Below are positions 8,846 through 18,133 of a DNA stretch of 64,000 nucleotides, in pieces (the stretch's first letter is position 1; each line of letters starts with the position of its first letter). Source of the DNA: SbD1 sp039679945 (GTDB lineage Bacteria > Desulfobacterota > Syntrophobacteria > Syntrophobacterales > Syntrophobacteraceae); contig JBDKTY010000132.1 in NCBI GenBank assembly GCA_039679945.1, forward strand, positions 1-64,000, in the 5' to 3' direction. The notes beneath the pieces are model-generated. The model saw only the letters and a list, made by a program, of their open reading frames with translations. It was not told the origin of the DNA and made no database searches. A program made the position numbers and the translations under genes.

Positions 8846-10048
8846 ATGGAACATAAGGATGAATTGGGCAAAGTGATAACTGATTTTCAATCGGGCAACA
8901 TGGACCGCCGCACGTTCATCAAGCGGGCCGGGATGCTGGGTCTGACCCTGTCGAGCATCGGAGGGTTCCTGTCTTCGATGGCTCTTGCGGGCCCCGAGGC
9001 TTTCGCGCAGGCTGCCCCTGCCGGCAAGCCGGTGAATGTCACGGTCGGCTTTTTTCCGACCTGGGTTGGCACGTGGTCTTCTGTTGTCATCAAGCACCTC
9101 GATCTCTGGAAGAAATATCTCCCGGCCGGCAGCAAGGTCGATTGGGACATCCAGACCGCGGGACCTCCAATGGCCGCCAACATGATGGCCGGCAAGACCC
9201 ATATCGGCTACCTCGGGGATATGCCGGGCATGGTCGCGAGCACGAAGCGCGAAATCGCGGACCTGCGGCTCGTCGCAATCAACATGTACTCGGATACGGG
9301 TCAGATGTGCTCCGAATGTTTTTCCAGGATCGATGCCCCGGATTTTAAGAGCGTGGATGAAGCAGTCAAGTGGCTGAACGGCAAAAAGGTAGCTGTCGCG
9401 CAAAAGGGCGGCTGCGCCGATCGGTTCTTCTCCACCTTCCTCCGCAAAACGGGCATCAAGCCCGAATCCGTGCAACTTCTCGATCCCACGATTATCAAGA
9501 CCACCCTTCAGGCCAAGAAGGTCGACGCCGCCGTTGTCTTCCAGCCGCACGCCGCCCAGATCATCAACAACGGGATCGGCAAGATGATGTTCACCGGCTC
9601 CACCTGGACCTCGCATGATGGCAGTTTCATCATCATGCGCAAGGACTTCATCGACGCGAACCCGGAAGCCGCGAAGAACTGGCTCAAGGCTGATATCGAA
9701 GCCAGCCTCTACATGCTGAAAAACCCGGTCCAGGTCGCCGAGATGCTGGTCAAGGAAATGCCGGGATTCAGCACCAAGGACCTTTGGATGGCGTTGTACG
9801 GGCAGTATCCGGCCAACACCGGCTCCCAGGAAAACAACGTCATTTTGCAGGAGGCTTTTAACGACAGTGTAAGAGCCTTCGTGGACGATGCTTTCAAATT
9901 CCTTCACTCCATCGGTTCCGTTCCCGTGGACAAGCCCCTGGAGGGCGCCCTGTACGGTGAGTTGATAGAAGCGGCGCTGAAGGAAATGAACCTCACGGCG
10001 CCCCTGGGAGCAATCAAGGGCTTGCCGCTAACCGAGTTCAAGGCATAG
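8846..10048 (+). CDS. ABC importer substrate-binding protein (SsuA/TauA/NrtA-like), Tat signal
   Basis: 400-residue periplasmic binding protein of the NMT1/SsuA superfamily. The leader has DRRTFIKRAG near residue 20, a twin-arginine motif, followed by a hydrophobic segment ending near FAQA at about residue 58. The mature part begins with a strand and helix typical of nitrate/sulfonate/taurine-class receptors (VTVGFFPTWVGTWSS) and has DVDAAVVFQPH-like hinge segments. A GGGAGG ribosome site lies 8 bases before the ATG. It heads a five-gene cluster with two permeases and two ATPases. A hairpin with a T-run between this gene and the first permease suggests the receptor is made in excess over the membrane parts. 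The ligand is unknown. Confidence 0.88.
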   Translation: MEHKDELGKVITDFQSGNMDRRTFIKRAGMLGLTLSSIGGFLSSMALAGPEAFAQAAPAGKPVNVTVGFFPTWVGTWSSVVIKHLDLWKKYLPAGSKVDWDIQTAGPPMAANMMAGKTHIGYLGDMPGMVASTKREIADLRLVAINMYSDTGQMCSECFSRIDAPDFKSVDEAVKWLNGKKVAVAQKGGCADRFFSTFLRKTGIKPESVQLLDPTIIKTTLQAKKVDAAVVFQPHAAQIINNGIGKMMFTGSTWTSHDGSFIIMRKDFIDANPEAAKNWLKADIEASLYMLKNPVQVAEMLVKEMPGFSTKDLWMALYGQYPANTGSQENNVILQEAFNDSVRAFVDDAFKFLHSIGSVPVDKPLEGALYGELIEAALKEMNLTAPLGAIKGLPLTEFKA

Positions 10049-10097
10049 CCGTCCACTCCCGGACCGGCGTTGCGCGACTATTGCTTTTGTTTTTAAC

Positions 10098-10145
10098 CCC
10101 GGTATTCGCATAGGCACGACGTCTATGCGAACACCGGGAATTTTT
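10098..10145 (+). terminator. Intrinsic terminator or attenuator inside the ABC operon
   Basis: Arms 10098-10113 (CCCGGTATTCGCATAG) and 10123-10138 (CTATGCGAACACCGGG) pair with one A/C mismatch around a 9-nt loop, followed by AATTTTT. It lies 50 bp past the binding-protein stop and about 30 bp before the ribosome site of the permease. Partial read-through would set a high receptor-to-permease ratio. Confidence 0.7.
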
Positions 10146-10169
10146 GGGACGAACCGAGGAGGTGTCCTG

Positions 10170-10982
10170 ATGCCCTCTAGTATGAAGTCAGAATCTGCTT
10201 ACACCCCGTTATTAAGAGCTTTGGCAGGAATAGCACTGTTTTTCATTTTATGGGAAGTGTTGACCGCAATCCTGCAGTTGCCGCGCTTTAGACTGCTGCC
10301 CAACCCTATTTCGGTCGTTAAGGAATGGGTCAGCTTCGCACCTGTTTCCGGAAGATCCCTCTTCACGGTGGACTACTATTGGGACATTGGCTACAGCGTT
10401 TTCCGGGTCCTGGTCGCTTTCGGACTCGCCACGGTGCTGGGAGTCGGTCTCGGTCTCTTTATGGGCTGGAATCGCATCTTCTATGATTTCACCTTCCCGC
10501 TGGTCGAGATTTTTCGCCCCATGCCGCCTCTGAGTTGGATCCCTCTGGCCGTTCTCATACTGCCAGGGGTGGAAGTGGCGGTCGTATTCGTAACCTTCAT
10601 CGCGGCATTTTTCGCGACAGCCCTGAATACGCTTCTGGGCGTGCTCTCAATTGACAAGAACTACTTCCTCGCGGCACGCTGCCTCGGCTCGAGGCCGATA
10701 CAGGTCTTCACGAACGTGGTCGTGCCCGGTGCGTTGCCCTTTATTTTCACCGGACTGCAGATCGCCATGGGTATTGCCTGGCTGTCTCTGGTCGCCGGAG
10801 AGATCATAGCCGGCGAGCGCGGTCTCGGTTATGCGATTTATGAAGGCTATTCTCTGTTCCAGAACGACCAGGTCGTTTACTACATGTTCACTCTGGGTAT
10901 CCTTGGCTTTATCAGCAGCGCGATCATCAGGTCGGTCGGCCGCAAGCTGATGGCATGGGAAGCCAGAAGGAGGGGTATATAA
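10170..10982 (+). CDS. ABC importer permease, SsuC/TauC-like
   Basis: 270-residue inner-membrane subunit with about six hydrophobic segments and the BPD_transp_1 coupling-helix region (CLGSRPIQVFTNVVVPGALPFIFTGLQIAMG), which fits the EAA loop consensus loosely. The ATG at 10170 is chosen because a strong GAGGAGGT site lies just upstream; an upstream ATG at 10125 would start inside the terminator hairpin. The stop codon abuts the ATG of the ATPase gene at 10983. It probably pairs with the second permease at 11850 to form a heteromeric channel. Confidence 0.88.
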   Translation: MPSSMKSESAYTPLLRALAGIALFFILWEVLTAILQLPRFRLLPNPISVVKEWVSFAPVSGRSLFTVDYYWDIGYSVFRVLVAFGLATVLGVGLGLFMGWNRIFYDFTFPLVEIFRPMPPLSWIPLAVLILPGVEVAVVFVTFIAAFFATALNTLLGVLSIDKNYFLAARCLGSRPIQVFTNVVVPGALPFIFTGLQIAMGIAWLSLVAGEIIAGERGLGYAIYEGYSLFQNDQVVYYMFTLGILGFISSAIIRSVGRKLMAWEARRRGI

Positions 10983-11819
10983 ATGGCTAACGCAAAGCAA
11001 CTGCCTGGCGCGATCAGCGTACGGCACGTAAGCAAGGTCTACGACCCCGAAGGAGTGAATGTAGAGGCTATGCGCGACTGCACCTTCGACATAGCCCCCG
11101 GCGAGTTTACCATCATTGTCGGCCCGTCGGGCTGCGGCAAAACCACCCTGCTCAATGCGGTCGCGGGCTTCGACAACATTACGGCGGGTGAGATCTACCT
11201 GGACGGTGAACTGATATCCTCCCCGAAACACCAGATCAAACCCGATGTCGACCGTATGGTGGTCTTCCAGAACGGCGCCCTTTTCCCCTGGAAAACCGTG
11301 ATGGAAAACATTACTTACGGCCCCATCGTGCAAGGCTCGCTGAACAAGGCCCAGGCGCAGGCAAAGGCGCGCCAGATGCTGGAAATGGTCTGCCTCAACG
11401 GGATGGAGGACAAGTATCCGGAAGAACTCTCCTCCGGCGTGCAGAGACGCGTAGAGATCCTGCGGGCGCTGATAAACGAACCCAGGGTTGTCATGCTGGA
11501 TGAGCCTTTCAGAGGGCTCGACGCCGTCGCGAAAACCGTGATGCATGAGTTCCTCATGCAGCTCTTCTGCAACTCTCCCCGCACCATGTTTTTCATCACC
11601 CACGATCTCGATGAAGCTATATTCCTGGGGCACAAGGTGGTCATCATGACTACCAGACCGGCGCAGATCAAGAAAATCGTCAATGTTGATCTGCCCTGGC
11701 CCAGACAACACAGCGTTATGAACACAAAGGAATACATCGATCTCAAGAGCGAAGTGATGGACGCTGTCCACGAGGAGGCCATAAAGGCATTCGAGGCCGG
11801 CGAAAGAGAAATGGCATGA
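10983..11819 (+). CDS. ABC importer ATPase with degenerate signature motif
   Basis: 278-residue nucleotide-binding subunit of the SsuB/TauB/NrtD class. Walker A is GPSGCGKTT (near residue 45), the Q-loop is FQNGALFPW, Walker B is VVMLDEPFRGLD and the switch His is in FITHDLDEA. The ABC signature reads LSSGVQRR instead of LSGGMQRR as in the sister ATPase at 12696, so the first glycine of the signature is Ser. If the two ATPases pair, one composite ATP site would carry the altered signature. The gene starts on the base after the permease stop, indicating translational coupling. Confidence 0.9.
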   Translation: MANAKQLPGAISVRHVSKVYDPEGVNVEAMRDCTFDIAPGEFTIIVGPSGCGKTTLLNAVAGFDNITAGEIYLDGELISSPKHQIKPDVDRMVVFQNGALFPWKTVMENITYGPIVQGSLNKAQAQAKARQMLEMVCLNGMEDKYPEELSSGVQRRVEILRALINEPRVVMLDEPFRGLDAVAKTVMHEFLMQLFCNSPRTMFFITHDLDEAIFLGHKVVIMTTRPAQIKKIVNVDLPWPRQHSVMNTKEYIDLKSEVMDAVHEEAIKAFEAGEREMA

Positions 11820-11849
11820 GGCGTATAACGGCAATGGGAGGTCTTTACC

Positions 11850-12680
11850 GTGTCTAATTCCACGAGCATCGCAATGAGGCCGGCGAAAACACCGTCTGGC
11901 CAATTGAATATACTCTGCAAGAAGCTGTTTAGTATGAAGAACCTGCGGGGCCTTATATCCTGCGTGGTGTTTGTCGCCCTGTGGCAAATGGTTATTGTCT
12001 TTGACATTCCATATCTGAAGAACCTGCCTTTCCCGCATGATGTGGCCGCGAACGCGGCGTCGTCCGCCGTCACGCTTGAATACTGGATGCATTGGGCCTT
12101 AAGCCTGTTCCGCATTTTCGTTGGTTTCATCATTGCCCAGCTCCTTGGCGTTCCCTTGGGTCTGGCAATGGGGATCAGCAAAACCTTCAAAGAGTTCAGC
12201 TTCCCGGCTTTCGAGATTCTGCGGCCTATTCCACCTATCGCATGGATTCCGCTGGCCATTCTGTTCTGGCCCACCAGGGAACTCTCCATCTACTTCCTGG
12301 TTTTCATCGGCGCCTTCTACATCCAGGTCATCAACTCCATGCAGGGTGTACAGAATATATCGGTCAACCTGAAATGGGCCGCATTCTCTCTGGGTGCCAA
12401 ACCCAAGGACATCTTCTGGCGTATACTTCTGCCGGGTTCCCTGCCATCTATCATCACCGGCATGACCGTCGGCATGGGAGTTGCCTGGAATGTCCTCATC
12501 GCCGCCGAGATGATCGCCGCTAAGGGCGGCCTTGGCAGAACCACCTGGGAATCATATACCAATCACAACATACCGTTTATCGTTGTGGGAATGGTCAGCA
12601 TCGGCTTGGCGGGTTCACTCTGCAGCGTGTTGGTTCGCTGGGTGGGTAAAAAAGCCATGCCGTGGACAAAGAAGTTCTAA
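11850..12680 (+). CDS. ABC importer permease, second subunit
   Basis: 276-residue inner-membrane protein with about six hydrophobic spans and the cytoplasmic coupling region (SLGAKPKDIFWRILLPGSLPSIITGMTVGMG). It is homologous to the first permease of the cluster and both share the ILRPIPPIAWIPLA / IFRPMPPLSWIPLA segment, which suggests an ancient duplication of a permease-ATPase pair. The start is GTG at 11850, with GGGAGGT spaced 8 bases upstream. Fifteen bases separate it from the second ATPase gene. Confidence 0.88.
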   Translation: MSNSTSIAMRPAKTPSGQLNILCKKLFSMKNLRGLISCVVFVALWQMVIVFDIPYLKNLPFPHDVAANAASSAVTLEYWMHWALSLFRIFVGFIIAQLLGVPLGLAMGISKTFKEFSFPAFEILRPIPPIAWIPLAILFWPTRELSIYFLVFIGAFYIQVINSMQGVQNISVNLKWAAFSLGAKPKDIFWRILLPGSLPSIITGMTVGMGVAWNVLIAAEMIAAKGGLGRTTWESYTNHNIPFIVVGMVSIGLAGSLCSVLVRWVGKKAMPWTKKF

Positions 12681-12695
12681 AAGGAGACACACCAG

Positions 12696-13589
12696 ATGTC
12701 ACACAGCCCCAGTGCCGGCGGCAAACATTCCGTCGGGGATTTTGGTGAAGCGCGCCTTGAGGGCGTGAGTATGATCTATGAGCAGGAGGGGGAGGAGAAG
12801 CTCGTTGCCCTGGAAGGCCTCGACTTTACGGTCGAAAAAGGGAAAGTAACCGTCCTCATGGGCCCGACCGGGTGCGGCAAGACCGTTCTCATCAACCTGA
12901 TTGCCGGCTATGAGCAGCCTACGACCGGCCGTGTCTTCCTTGATGGGAAGCCGGTTCAGGAGCCGGGGTGCGACCGTTTGGTCGTTTTTCAGGAAAGCGC
13001 CCTTTTTCCCTGGATGACCGTGCATTCGAACGTGACCTTCGGTTGCCAGGTGCAGGGAATGGCGGAAAGAGAAATCAACGAGAAGGCGAAAGCCATCCTC
13101 AAAAAGGTCGGTCTTTACGAGTTCCAGGACAAGTACCCCTCGCAGCTCTCCGGTGGCATGCAACGCCGCGCCGAGCTTGCCCGGGCGCTGATCAACGATC
13201 CGAAGATCATGCTCATGGACGAACCTTTCCGTGGGCTGGACGCCATGACCCGGCAACTGATGCAGGAGTTCTTCGTTCAACTCTACGAGGAAGAAGGCCG
13301 TACGAACCTTTTTGTAACTCATGAAATTGATGAGGCGATATTCCTGGCCGATCGGCTGGCTATCATGACCTTCCAGCCCGGCAAGATCAAGGCAATACTC
13401 GAGGTTGACCTGCCGAGGCCGCGGCAATTCAAGGTTATGGCTACGCCCGAGTTCATGAAGATCAGGTCGCATGCGCTCGACCTGCTGTACGAGGAATCCT
13501 CCAAGGCTCTGGCCGCCGGGCAGAAGTCCGCCTTCGATCTCGTGGGCGCCCTGGCATCCTCCAAGGATTCATGCCAGGTTCCCCAGTAG
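12696..13589 (+). CDS. ABC importer ATPase with canonical motifs
   Basis: 297-residue ATPase of the SsuB/TauB class. Walker A GPTGCGKTV (near residue 55), Q-loop FQESALFPW, signature LSGGMQRR, Walker B IMLMDEPFRGLD and switch His in FVTHEIDEA are all intact. The C-terminal 40 residues (after about 255) resemble the tail of the other ATPase, supporting the idea that the two genes are paralogues. It is the last gene of the importer cluster; a long-looped hairpin follows about 110 bp downstream. Confidence 0.9.
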   Translation: MSHSPSAGGKHSVGDFGEARLEGVSMIYEQEGEEKLVALEGLDFTVEKGKVTVLMGPTGCGKTVLINLIAGYEQPTTGRVFLDGKPVQEPGCDRLVVFQESALFPWMTVHSNVTFGCQVQGMAEREINEKAKAILKKVGLYEFQDKYPSQLSGGMQRRAELARALINDPKIMLMDEPFRGLDAMTRQLMQEFFVQLYEEEGRTNLFVTHEIDEAIFLADRLAIMTFQPGKIKAILEVDLPRPRQFKVMATPEFMKIRSHALDLLYEESSKALAAGQKSAFDLVGALASSKDSCQVPQ

Positions 13590-13696
13590 AGGCTCTATAA
13601 GCAGGGCTTCCCGCAAGGCAGGGAAGTCCATGGGCACGAACCGGAGCGTCTCATCCCTTCGACGCGCGCGTGCCGGCTGCACTCTATGTGCGCAAC

Positions 13697-13774
13697 ATGC
13701 CCCGGATGCGGACCTCCTTGAGTACCGGCGATTTATCGCTGGCATTTCGGGGGCGGCATCCGGGGCATTTCTTT
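13697..13774 (+). terminator. Long-looped hairpin after the ABC operon
   Basis: A perfect 13-bp stem (ATGCCCCGGATGC at 13697-13709 with GCATCCGGGGCAT at 13756-13768) encloses a 46-nt loop that includes a small GCGATTTATCGC hairpin. The sequence TTCTTTT follows. This is plausible as the operon terminator, although the loop is long. Confidence 0.5.
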
Positions 13775-14021
13775 TGCTCTCCCTGCGCGCTCCGAAACTA
13801 TTCTTCCGGAAAGACTCCAATCGGATCTTCTGTCATGCACTAAACCCGGAAGTCCCCGCCGGTCCGGCTTGGCATTGTATTATTGGTGCACAACCGGCGA
13901 ATACGGGCTCCTTGCGCTTGCAGGTACGGCTCGAAGCCTGTAAAGTCAAAATGGCGTGATTCTCGGCTTTTGCGCAGTGTCCCGCTGACCTGTCGTTCCC
14001 CCGAACTGCCCGGAGCTTGCG

Positions 14022-15728
14022 ATGTTTGCCTTGTTATCCTCATCATTCCCATTACACATGCCGGGCGGCGACAAAACCCGCAACTCCCGCGTTCTCCGAA
14101 GCACCGGAAAAACTCTTTCCCGGCTTCCCGGCGCTTTGGTCGTCTGGGCATCTGTCTGCCTGATTGTATGGGGAGCGGCCGGCGTTTGCCCGGCATTTGC
14201 CGATTCCGACATTTCCAGGCTTACAGCCTCCTCTTCGGGCGCGACCGCGGTGAAATCCGAGGCAATTGGCGTCGAACCCGACGTTTCGGTTACTCCAGGC
14301 CCGGAGGCAAACCTCACTGCCGCCACCTCGGCCGGGCAGGCCCCTGTCGTTGTGGTCCCCGGTATTCTCGGATCGCTTTCTTCCTGCCTGTTCGTTGATC
14401 CGGCTTCGGGCAAGCCATGCCCGGCCGGCTTCGACTTTCATTATCTCTACGGCCTGCAAACCATCCATTTGACACCGGAATGGATACTGGATCCCATAGG
14501 CAAGACATACGACAGCCTTGTTGAAGAGCTGCAATATAATGGTTTCACGGTATACCCCGCCCCCTACGACTGGAGGAGCCAAAACTCCATCACGGCCAGC
14601 CGGACCCTTGCGGACATAACCGCCAGGGCTCGACTGAAATCCGGCTCCGAGAAGGTCGATATCGTTGCCCACAGCATGGGCGGCCTTGTGACCCGCTCCT
14701 ATATCGAACAGCTCGGGATGTCGGATGTCGGGAAGTTCGTCATGCTCGGCACCCCGAACCGAGGGTCCCAGGATGCCTATTATGTCTGGGAAGGCGGCAA
14801 CCTGTCCGTATTCGGGAAGCTGGAGGGGTCGGCCTTTGTAAACCCATTGATAAAGGACATGAAAGTTGGTTACGGTCGTGGATCGATATCAACCTGCAAA
14901 TTTATCCAGAATAACATTCTTTCGGCACGTGACCTGTTGCCGATAGACAACTACCTGGTCAGAGGTTCGGGAAAGGTTGTCGATGTAAATAAAATGTACT
15001 GGCGCAATGACCTTATCCCGAACCTGGATTACGCCGGCCTCATAAGCACACTGGGCATCGATAATATCAGGATCTTTGCCGGAACGGGCATTGCCACTAT
15101 CAAGAATATCAACGTTACCGGGAAATCCACGGCACTGGTCTACAAAGATGGGACCCCAGTCTCAAACGTTATGGGGGCCGGGGATGGTACGGTCCTGCAA
15201 AGAAATGCCAAGCTGGGGGATATCGCCGTAACCCGGAAAGCCGGAGTCGGTCATGGCGATCTGCCCGATGTTTGCAGAAACGATATTGTCGGATTTCTCC
15301 GGGGTGTGGAAGGCGCAACCCTGGAATCTCAACATAATGCCGCTCGGGCCTCTTCCATCAGACAACGGTCCCGTGCGGTCATACGAAGTCTTTTGTTCGC
15401 CGGCACAACGGATAAAATCCATATGGGGATCACAACGGCCGAAGGATTGCGAGTGGGCCGCTTTACCGCCCGCGAAACAACCGCCGATTTTGAAAACTAT
15501 TACTATCGAGGCAACGACGATGAGACAGCGGCCATCGGGATCTATAACCCCTCCCGGAAAACCCACGTCCTTACGGTGACAACCGGGGAGCCGATGGTTG
15601 ACTTTGTGATCTATCTCTCCTTTACCGATAAGACTGGCGAGAAAATGCACGAACTGAAAGGCACTATTGGAAAGGGCTCCATAATCAGGTATTCGATCAG
15701 TCTGGAACAGGGATTGAATGTATTTTAG
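14022..15728 (+). CDS. Exported alpha/beta-hydrolase, lecithin:cholesterol acyltransferase/lipase-like
   Basis: 568-residue predicted lipase or esterase. A hydrophobic segment at about residues 36-60 ending in CPAFA suggests export. The oxyanion-side motif VVVVPGILGS starts near 109, and the nucleophile elbow is DIVAHSMGG with Ser218. A likely catalytic Asp lies in GAGDGTVL and a likely His in GVGHGDLP, matching the order of the LCAT/PGAP1-like hydrolases. The C-terminal 130 residues look like a beta-rich accessory domain. The start is ATG with GGAG six bases upstream; ATG at 14058 is an alternative. The gene is the only one between the ABC operon and MITE copy B, and no functional link to the importer is evident. 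Confidence 0.75.
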   Translation: MFALLSSSFPLHMPGGDKTRNSRVLRSTGKTLSRLPGALVVWASVCLIVWGAAGVCPAFADSDISRLTASSSGATAVKSEAIGVEPDVSVTPGPEANLTAATSAGQAPVVVVPGILGSLSSCLFVDPASGKPCPAGFDFHYLYGLQTIHLTPEWILDPIGKTYDSLVEELQYNGFTVYPAPYDWRSQNSITASRTLADITARARLKSGSEKVDIVAHSMGGLVTRSYIEQLGMSDVGKFVMLGTPNRGSQDAYYVWEGGNLSVFGKLEGSAFVNPLIKDMKVGYGRGSISTCKFIQNNILSARDLLPIDNYLVRGSGKVVDVNKMYWRNDLIPNLDYAGLISTLGIDNIRIFAGTGIATIKNINVTGKSTALVYKDGTPVSNVMGAGDGTVLQRNAKLGDIAVTRKAGVGHGDLPDVCRNDIVGFLRGVEGATLESQHNAARASSIRQRSRAVIRSLLFAGTTDKIHMGITTAEGLRVGRFTARETTADFENYYYRGNDDETAAIGIYNPSRKTHVLTVTTGEPMVDFVIYLSFTDKTGEKMHELKGTIGKGSIIRYSISLEQGLNVF

Positions 15729-15738
15729 CGGATTTCAG

Positions 15739-15923
15739 CCCGCATTATTTCATGGCTTTCCGAGAAGAAGCGTAAAAAACCCTGTATAGACCATGTGTCA
15801 ACTGGAGTTTCCACCTCAACTTCGACCGACAGTGTGTTATCGGCCCAAAATCGCTTCAAGCCCTGAGCATCGCATCCTTATTGGGCCTTACGGGCGCGGA
15901 CCGCGATTCATGAATAATGCGGG
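15739..15923 (-). mobile_element. MITE-like element, copy B
   Basis: A 185-bp inverted copy of the element at 7457-7640, starting 10 bp past the lipase stop. The ends are CCCGCATTATTTCATG and CATGAATAATGCGGG. The remaining sequence up to 16295 shows no supportable gene. Confidence 0.75.
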
Positions 15924-16295
15924 TCAGCACCCCGTTAAACCCCGCCGGATGGGGGGCGGCGGGGTGATGCCATTCAAGTATGCCGGATTCAGGCATAAAG
16001 CGAGGTTTTCCGGTTCTCACCCGCCAGGAATTGGCACCGGCATCCGTTTCCTGCCACAACCAAGTTCTCCAGCCTCTTGCCCCCTGTTTTGTATCGCAAG
16101 TCACAGACGAAGACTTAATAGCTCTTCCTGTTGAACAATGAGGTTCCGTGTCTTATCAATAAGCATGCGCCAAGTGTTGGGAACTCCCTTCCAGCCCAGC
16201 CGGATCACCGGCGGACAGGAACGCCCACCCCGCGGTTGGCCCGCTGATTGATTCGATCAACCTTTCTTCGCAAGAAGCTCTTCAGGAGGCCGCAA

Positions 16296-16769
16296 ATGCC
16301 TTATAGAAGCTTATACGCCGACAATTTTTCACGGATGCTCTCCGGCTTCGTCGCCGGGTTCCTGGCGACGCTGGTTTTCCACCAACTGACATTGCTCATC
16401 CTGTGGGGGCTGAATGTGGCGCCCTTCGGACCTTTTTCCATGACGGCCACCTCACCGTTCGGGATACCGGCTGTGGTATCGCTGGCATTCTGGGGTGGCA
16501 TCTGGGGTATTTTCTTCACTCAGACGGAACGGAGCTTTCCGGCAAAAGGCGGCTATTGGCTGGCTGCTTTTGCCTTCGGGGCCATTCTCCCGACCGTGGT
16601 TGCTCTCTTTATTGTACTGCCCCTCAAGGGACGACCCATGGGCGGTGGTTGGCACCTGCCCCTGATGGCCACGGCCTTCCTCGCCAATGGCGCCTGGGGC
16701 GTCGGGACGGCCCTGTTCCATAAAATGCTTTCACGCCGCTTCCATCGAGCGCACGCGGCACGTTCTTAG
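16296..16769 (+). CDS. Small four-helix membrane protein, unknown function
   Basis: 157 residues with four hydrophobic segments (about residues 12-36, 52-70, 84-104 and 120-140). The ATG at 16296 is preceded by AGGAGG with 6-base spacing, so it is preferred over an in-frame TTG at 16248. The protein has a Gly/Ala-rich composition and a short basic C-terminus. I do not recognise the family. It stands alone, with a convergent hypothetical gene next to it. Confidence 0.7.
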   Translation: MPYRSLYADNFSRMLSGFVAGFLATLVFHQLTLLILWGLNVAPFGPFSMTATSPFGIPAVVSLAFWGGIWGIFFTQTERSFPAKGGYWLAAFAFGAILPTVVALFIVLPLKGRPMGGGWHLPLMATAFLANGAWGVGTALFHKMLSRRFHRAHAARS

Positions 16770-16924
16770 TGTCCCGGGCTGCACCGGGTTGCATTCAGAA
16801 TGAACAGCCTACCGCATGGGCTGACCACTTACCGTCATCCCAGCGAAAGCCGGGACCCCGGATCTTTCCCATCCACATGGGAAAGATCCGGCCGGCTTCC
16901 ACATACCCAGGCAGCACCTCCGCC

Positions 16925-17389
16925 CTATTTAAGGCCCTCGGCATCCAGGGGTTCCGGCTCCGGTTTCTTTCGCTTCTTCCCATTGCCGAGGAGGCCGGAA
17001 TGTTTGTCGAACAACACCGAATAGACACATTCGCTATCATTAAGCTCCGCCCTTATCGTGTGTATTTTATCGATGTTCAACCCTGTAAGCCTTTGCAGCT
17101 CATCATCCAGAGGCTTGTCCGAGCGGCTGTACTCATGGATCAGGCTTGCTATGACTATTTTGAATGTATCCAATGGAATTCCAGTAAGTCTGCAATCGAC
17201 GGCCAAATCGCACAACTTCGCGAAAAGCTCCGACATGTGATCCACTTCAGCGACCATTCTGGAATATTCCTGCATTTCCTCCATGACACGCTTCTTAAAG
17301 TCATCGTTCACATCCCGGGCCACCCCGCCGAGCATTATTGCCTCGATTTTGGATAAAAAAGGATCGCATGGAGCTTCTGTCTTCTTCAT
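16925..17389 (-). CDS. Conserved-looking hypothetical cytoplasmic protein
   Basis: 154-residue, mostly helical, charged protein without a signal peptide or membrane segment. It starts MKKTEAPCDPF and ends in a Lys-rich tail (GKKRKKPEPEP). The ATG at 17389 has AGGA about 9 bases upstream; longer in-frame starts lack a ribosome site. No motif is recognised. It converges with the membrane-protein gene at 16296 and diverges from the gene at 17708. Confidence 0.65.
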   Translation of the reverse strand: MKKTEAPCDPFLSKIEAIMLGGVARDVNDDFKKRVMEEMQEYSRMVAEVDHMSELFAKLCDLAVDCRLTGIPLDTFKIVIASLIHEYSRSDKPLDDELQRLTGLNIDKIHTIRAELNDSECVYSVLFDKHSGLLGNGKKRKKPEPEPLDAEGLK

Positions 17390-17707
17390 GACATGGTCCT
17401 GAGTTTGAATTTTCTGGTTGTTATTCCCTGGCCCAGCTCTTACGCCGGGCAAGGGCAATCACGCATACAACTCGAAATCGGGCCCTCTTCCGCGACGGGT
17501 CCGTTCCGCCAATGCGGAAATCTAAGCACTCACACGCGTCAGCGCCGCATTACAAAGACACGGATCATGAGCTGTTTTCCGACCCGAGAAAATCGGGGCG
17601 CCGTTTTTCGGCGCATGATACAATTGATGGATAGAGGACAAAACCGAAGTAATGAAGGCCGTTGCTTCGGCAGATCCCGATGAGGTCCGGCAATAGGAGC
17701 AGTGCAC

Positions 17708-18085
17708 ATGGAAGTGAGAACAATCGGCGTACGAACGCGCCTCTACCTTATTGCAGCCATCATCCTGGCGGTCGGCCTGGGCAGTTCCATCATCATTTAC
17801 CTGACAGCCGATCCCGTGCGCGATCTTTCCCCCATGTACGATTTTCAGAATTCCAAGAGGTATATACATGATCTGGAAGTCTACGGCGGAAAGCTTAATG
17901 TGCTTTCGGACCAGTTAATCCGCTGGTTCGAGGGATTGTGGCATGGCAGGACGCTCGCGTTCACGCTCTTGTGCATTACCCTCCCGATATCCTTCATATT
18001 CTTTCTCGTCGCATACTATACGCCTCCGGACCCGAAAGCGAATGGGCATGGTGAAGCAGAAGGCCGGTCCCATCGTTCGTCCTGA
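17708..18085 (+). CDS. Small membrane protein with two transmembrane segments
   Basis: 125 residues. Hydrophobic spans lie at about 14-34 (LYLIAAIILAVGLGSSIIIYL) and 80-102 (LAFTLLCITLPISFIFFLVAYY), with a hydrophilic extracytoplasmic loop between them and a charged tail. The ATG at 17708 has AGGAG at 8 bases; a GTG two codons earlier is too close to that site. No family is recognised. Confidence 0.6.
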   Translation: MEVRTIGVRTRLYLIAAIILAVGLGSSIIIYLTADPVRDLSPMYDFQNSKRYIHDLEVYGGKLNVLSDQLIRWFEGLWHGRTLAFTLLCITLPISFIFFLVAYYTPPDPKANGHGEAEGRSHRSS

Positions 18086-18133
18086 GCGGAGAGCGCCTCA
18101 TCACCAGGGGGAAGATCACAATCTGGTTCCCGA

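Noticed and set aside
10647..12092. 481-codon open frame on the minus strand
   Set aside because: Antisense shadow of the ABC permease and ATPase genes.
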